In this document: positions 61,597 through 64,000 of the stretch, in pieces
Layout of the letters: each line of letters opens with the position of its first letter
Position numbering within the stretch: position 1 is the first letter of the stretch
Position numbers and translations under genes: made by a program
Notes under the pieces: generated by a model
What the model was told of the DNA's origin: nothing
Database searches by the model: none
The model's input: the letters and a program-made list of their open reading frames with translations, nothing else
From: Lysobacter gummosus
GTDB lineage: Bacteria; Pseudomonadota; Gammaproteobacteria; Xanthomonadales; Xanthomonadaceae
DNA: 64,000 nucleotides
NCBI RefSeq assembly: GCF_001442805.1
Contig: NZ_CP011131.1
Location: forward strand, 1,116,001 to 1,180,000
Direction of reading: 5' to 3'

Positions 61597-62310
61597 TCAG
61601 CCTTTGATCCACCAACAGCCGAAATGGCGGGTCAATCCGAACACCGTGCGCGACGGCGTGATGCCGTTGCCCAGGGTTTGCTCCAGGCGCAGCGCCACCG
61701 GTGCGCGACGTTGCGCGACCGGCGCCGCGGCTTCGCTCTGGACGGCGGCCTCGGGCGGCGCGGCCTCGGCGTCCATCCCGGCCGGGCGGCCCAGGCCGGT
61801 GGCCGGCGGCGGCGCGGAGGTGGCCGGCGGCAGCGGCGTGAGCGCGGCGTTCGGCGCCGCCGGCGGCAGGGTGGTCCATTCGCCGGCCGCGGGCGCGGCC
61901 ACGGGTGCGGACGGCATCACCGGCGCGATGTCGAGCAGCGGCCGTTGCGCGATCGCGTCCAGGCGCTCGATCACCGAGTAGGCCTGCGCGTCGGACATGC
62001 CGGCCCAGTGATACACCGAGGCCAGCTTGTTGCCGTCGTGCGCGTCGATGGCGTGGGTGATCTGGCCGACCAGATCGCGCAGATTGCGCGCGCAGCCGCC
62101 GGTGTAGGCCGGTGGTTGCGCTTGCGCGGCGCCGCGCGGCAGGCGATCGACGCCGCCGACCGTGGCGCAGTCGCGATCGGTGTAGACCGAATTGCCGCGC
62201 GTGTCCGTGCAACGGCGGATCTGCGCCTGAGCGGCGCCGGGATGCAGCGCCATCGCGGTCAAGGCGAGCGGCGGCAGCAGGGACAGGCAGAGTCGGGCGA
62301 ACGAAGGCAT
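61597..62310 (-). CDS. DUF4124-domain exported protein
   Basis: A 237-residue exported protein. The signal peptide (SLLPPLALTAMALHPGAAQAQ) is followed by a short DUF4124 motif (IRRCTDTRGNSVYTDRDC). A helical region (about 72-125) comes next, then a Pro/Ala-rich linker (about 130-205), and a C-terminus ending WWIKG. DUF4124 proteins are common in Xanthomonadaceae and their role is unknown. It could be read through into ilvE. Confidence 0.8.
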   Translation of the reverse strand: MPSFARLCLSLLPPLALTAMALHPGAAQAQIRRCTDTRGNSVYTDRDCATVGGVDRLPRGAAQAQPPAYTGGCARNLRDLVGQITHAIDAHDGNKLASVYHWAGMSDAQAYSVIERLDAIAQRPLLDIAPVMPSAPVAAPAAGEWTTLPPAAPNAALTPLPPATSAPPPATGLGRPAGMDAEAAPPEAAVQSEAAAPVAQRRAPVALRLEQTLGNGITPSRTVFGLTRHFGCWWIKG

Positions 62311-62468
62311 CGGCGAAGACTAGCGCCGGGGAGCGGTCGTGGACAGTGCGCAGGCGTGGATTTGCGGGTGGGGCGGGGCGGCGTGGCAGGTGCGAGGTCG
62401 GTTATGGGAAGGCCTCGATGGCTTCGCGGTAAGGCTTGAAGCGAAAGTTTCTGGTGATTTGAATGAAG

Positions 62469-62570
62469 AGCATCGGGGCTGAAGCTCCCTCCCACAAAAA
62501 ACTTCCCGCTCGCGAAGTTTCTTGTGGGAGGACGGCATTTGTCGGAGGCAGCTTTAGCCCCGATGCTTTC
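62469..62570. repeat. Inverted repeat pair before the metallopeptidase terminator
   Basis: AAGAGCATCGGGGCTGAAGC at the left with CTCCCTCCCACAAAAAAC, and GGAGGCAGCTTTAGCCCCGA with TGCTTTC at the right. A third fragment (CTTGTGGGAGGACGG) lies between. The arms come from both the TTCAG and the TTTAG variants of the family, so this site looks like a mosaic. Confidence 0.85.
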
Positions 62571-62590
62571 GTATCGGACATCAGGAAACC

Positions 62591-62629
62591 CAAAAACGAA
62601 CTCGCCGCCGCAAACACTGCGACGGCGAG
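62591..62629 (-). terminator. Intrinsic terminator of the metallopeptidase
   Basis: On the minus strand CTCGCCGTCGCA pairs with TGCGGCGGCGAG (12 bp, one G-T, loop GTGTT) and runs into TTCGTTTTTGGG, 68 bases after the stop. Confidence 0.88.
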
Positions 62630-62696
62630 CTTGTTTACAAAGAACATCGAACCAGATGCGGCTACGCCGCCACATCAAGCGCGATCGCAACCATCA

Positions 62697-63971
62697 TCAG
62701 CGGAACGCCGCCACCGTGGTCGCGCGTTCGTTCAACACCCGGGCGTTGTTGTTCTTGGCCGCGGTGCCCATCGGCGCGCCGTTGTAGGTGATGTTCGGGT
62801 TCGACCAATAGTTCCGGCGCGGACAATTGACCGGGCAGTTGTAAGCCATGATCGTGCGCCAGGCGTTGTTCGGACCCCAATAGCCATGGCCGTAGGCATA
62901 GACCGTGTTGGTGCCGTTGCTGGGATCGTGGTGCGCGCCGAAGTTATGCCCGATCTCATGCGCGAAGCTGTAGTAACCGGTCATGCAGCTGGCGCCGACC
63001 ACGCTGAAGGCGCTGGCCGCGTTCGAGTTCAGATAGCCCAGGCCGCAGTACGCCGGATCGGTGATGATCAGGACGTTGACGTCGGCGGCGATGCTGTTGC
63101 GGGTGGAGTGATAGCCGTCGAGATAGCCGTCGCTGGTGCCGCGGAAGCGGGTCAGGTCGGTGTTGAAACCGGCGGTGACGTAGCTGTTGGTGTATTGCCC
63201 GGCCAGCTCGAAGCGCACGTTGACCGCGCTGTTGGCGAAGCTCTGGTTGCTCTCGGTGATCGCCAGATTGGCCTTGGTCAGGGTGTTGCCGACCGCGTTG
63301 GCGGCGGCCTGGGTGTAAACGATCATCACCCGCACCGTCGCCGGCGCCTTGTCCAGGGCCGCGGCTTCGTTGAACTTGGGATCGTTGAGGAACGGAACGA
63401 TCGGCTTGGCGCTGTAGGCCGCGGACGGGTGATCCGGCGGCATCAGCGCTTCGTCGATCAGGCTGACGGTGTGGCCGCCGTTCCTGAGCGGATCGATGCG
63501 GTACAGCTTGCCGCCGCTGCGCACGGTGCCGGACATCTGGTCGCCCTGGCGCACGATGATGGCGGACTCTTCCGGATCGTCGATCAACTCCGCGCCGGTG
63601 AACTGATTGATGCGCTTGAGCTGGGCGTTCGGATCGCCGACCAGGCCTTGCCAGATCACGATGCCGTCGGGCTTGCTTTGCGCCTGCAGCTTGTGCGCCT
63701 TGAGGTTGACGCCGGGAGCGAGGTTGAGCAGCAGCTCCTCCTGGTTCACGTTGATCTGCGCGGTATCGGCGCGGACCAGATCGACCTTGACCGCGGCGCG
63801 CTCGGCCTTGACGGCCTTGTAAGCGGTATCGGTGTTGGCGCTGCGCAGCACGGCGTTGGCGGGCGAGGAGAACAGCGGGGCGGGCGAGGCGGCCGAAGCG
63901 GCGCCGGCGAAGCCCAGCGACAGAGCGATGGCGAGATTCAACGGCAGCAATTTATTGCGTGCGGGCATCAT
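62697..63971 (-). CDS. Secreted M12-family zinc metallopeptidase
   Basis: A 424-residue exported metzincin. The signal peptide (NKLLPLNLAIALSLGFAGAA) is followed by a propeptide of about 180 residues. The catalytic domain has the zinc site HEIGHNFGAHHD (H338, E339, H342, H348) and a Met-turn at about M375 (TIMAYNC). The reprolysin-like type is common in Lysobacter and fits a role in breaking down foreign proteins or prey. ATG 63971 is chosen for GGAGAG about 10 bases upstream; GTG 63980 is too close to it. Confidence 0.92.
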   Translation of the reverse strand: MMPARNKLLPLNLAIALSLGFAGAASAASPAPLFSSPANAVLRSANTDTAYKAVKAERAAVKVDLVRADTAQINVNQEELLLNLAPGVNLKAHKLQAQSKPDGIVIWQGLVGDPNAQLKRINQFTGAELIDDPEESAIIVRQGDQMSGTVRSGGKLYRIDPLRNGGHTVSLIDEALMPPDHPSAAYSAKPIVPFLNDPKFNEAAALDKAPATVRVMIVYTQAAANAVGNTLTKANLAITESNQSFANSAVNVRFELAGQYTNSYVTAGFNTDLTRFRGTSDGYLDGYHSTRNSIAADVNVLIITDPAYCGLGYLNSNAASAFSVVGASCMTGYYSFAHEIGHNFGAHHDPSNGTNTVYAYGHGYWGPNNAWRTIMAYNCPVNCPRRNYWSNPNITYNGAPMGTAAKNNNARVLNERATTVAAFR

Positions 63972-64000
63972 GATGCTCACTCTCCATAGAGGACCGCTGC

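Overview
The window is high-GC, densely coded chromosomal DNA that looks like Lysobacter or a close relative in the Xanthomonadaceae (Gammaproteobacteria). The reasons are Xanthomonas-like pgk, cysK, ilvE and trmB products, two TonB-dependent receptors, many secreted hydrolases, and several families of short palindromic intergenic repeats. The genus is inferred from recalled protein families; no database search was possible.

Layout. 1-4.6 kb: a partial gene, a catecholate-type siderophore receptor, an aldo/keto reductase and a small membrane protein. 4.7-9.5 kb: a thioesterase, then nrdA-nrdB (class Ia ribonucleotide reductase) on the minus strand. A clear cobalamin riboswitch and a sigma70 promoter overlapped by an NrdR-box-like palindrome precede nrdA. 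9.6-13.8 kb: a DUF2339/DUF3999 membrane pair. 13.8-14.6 kb: a 442-bp segment bounded by 28-bp inverted repeats, then a GGCAAC microsatellite. 14.6-21.2 kb: a glycolytic block (pgk, a HAD phosphatase, pyk, class I aldolase) interrupted by two small secreted paralogues and an acetyltransferase. 21.3-31.8 kb: a LysE exporter, a tail-anchored protein with L7/L12-like repeats, cysK, an RND efflux pair, a PTH2-like protein, a GNAT, a SpoU methyltransferase and a solitary RebB-like protein. 32-39.5 kb: an M28 peptidase, mscL, an FAH hydrolase, a Rieske protein, an SLC13 permease, trmB and thiG.

39.8-45.6 kb holds three plus-strand genes between thiG and thiS: a TonB receptor, a secreted Ca-dependent phosphoinositide phospholipase C and a PHP-domain metallohydrolase. 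A PhoB-box-like sequence lies about 97 bp before the receptor. I read this as a candidate phosphate or phospho-inositol scavenging cassette inserted into a thiS-thiG-trmB operon. 46.4-50.7 kb: an autotransporter GDSL esterase and an S9 peptidase. 50.9-53.8 kb: tRNA-Gly(CCC) next to a type II restriction-modification pair with a XamI-like endonuclease. 54-59.3 kb: a proline-rich membrane protein, a RimB-like protease, RimK, and an OmpR-family response regulator with its histidine kinase. 59.7-64 kb: a lipoprotein, ilvE, a DUF4124 protein and a secreted M12 zinc metallopeptidase.

As a whole the region mixes housekeeping metabolism with nutrient scavenging through TonB receptors and secreted lytic enzymes. 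Repeat elements have accumulated at many gene boundaries, and in one case they supply the apparent 5' end of a gene.
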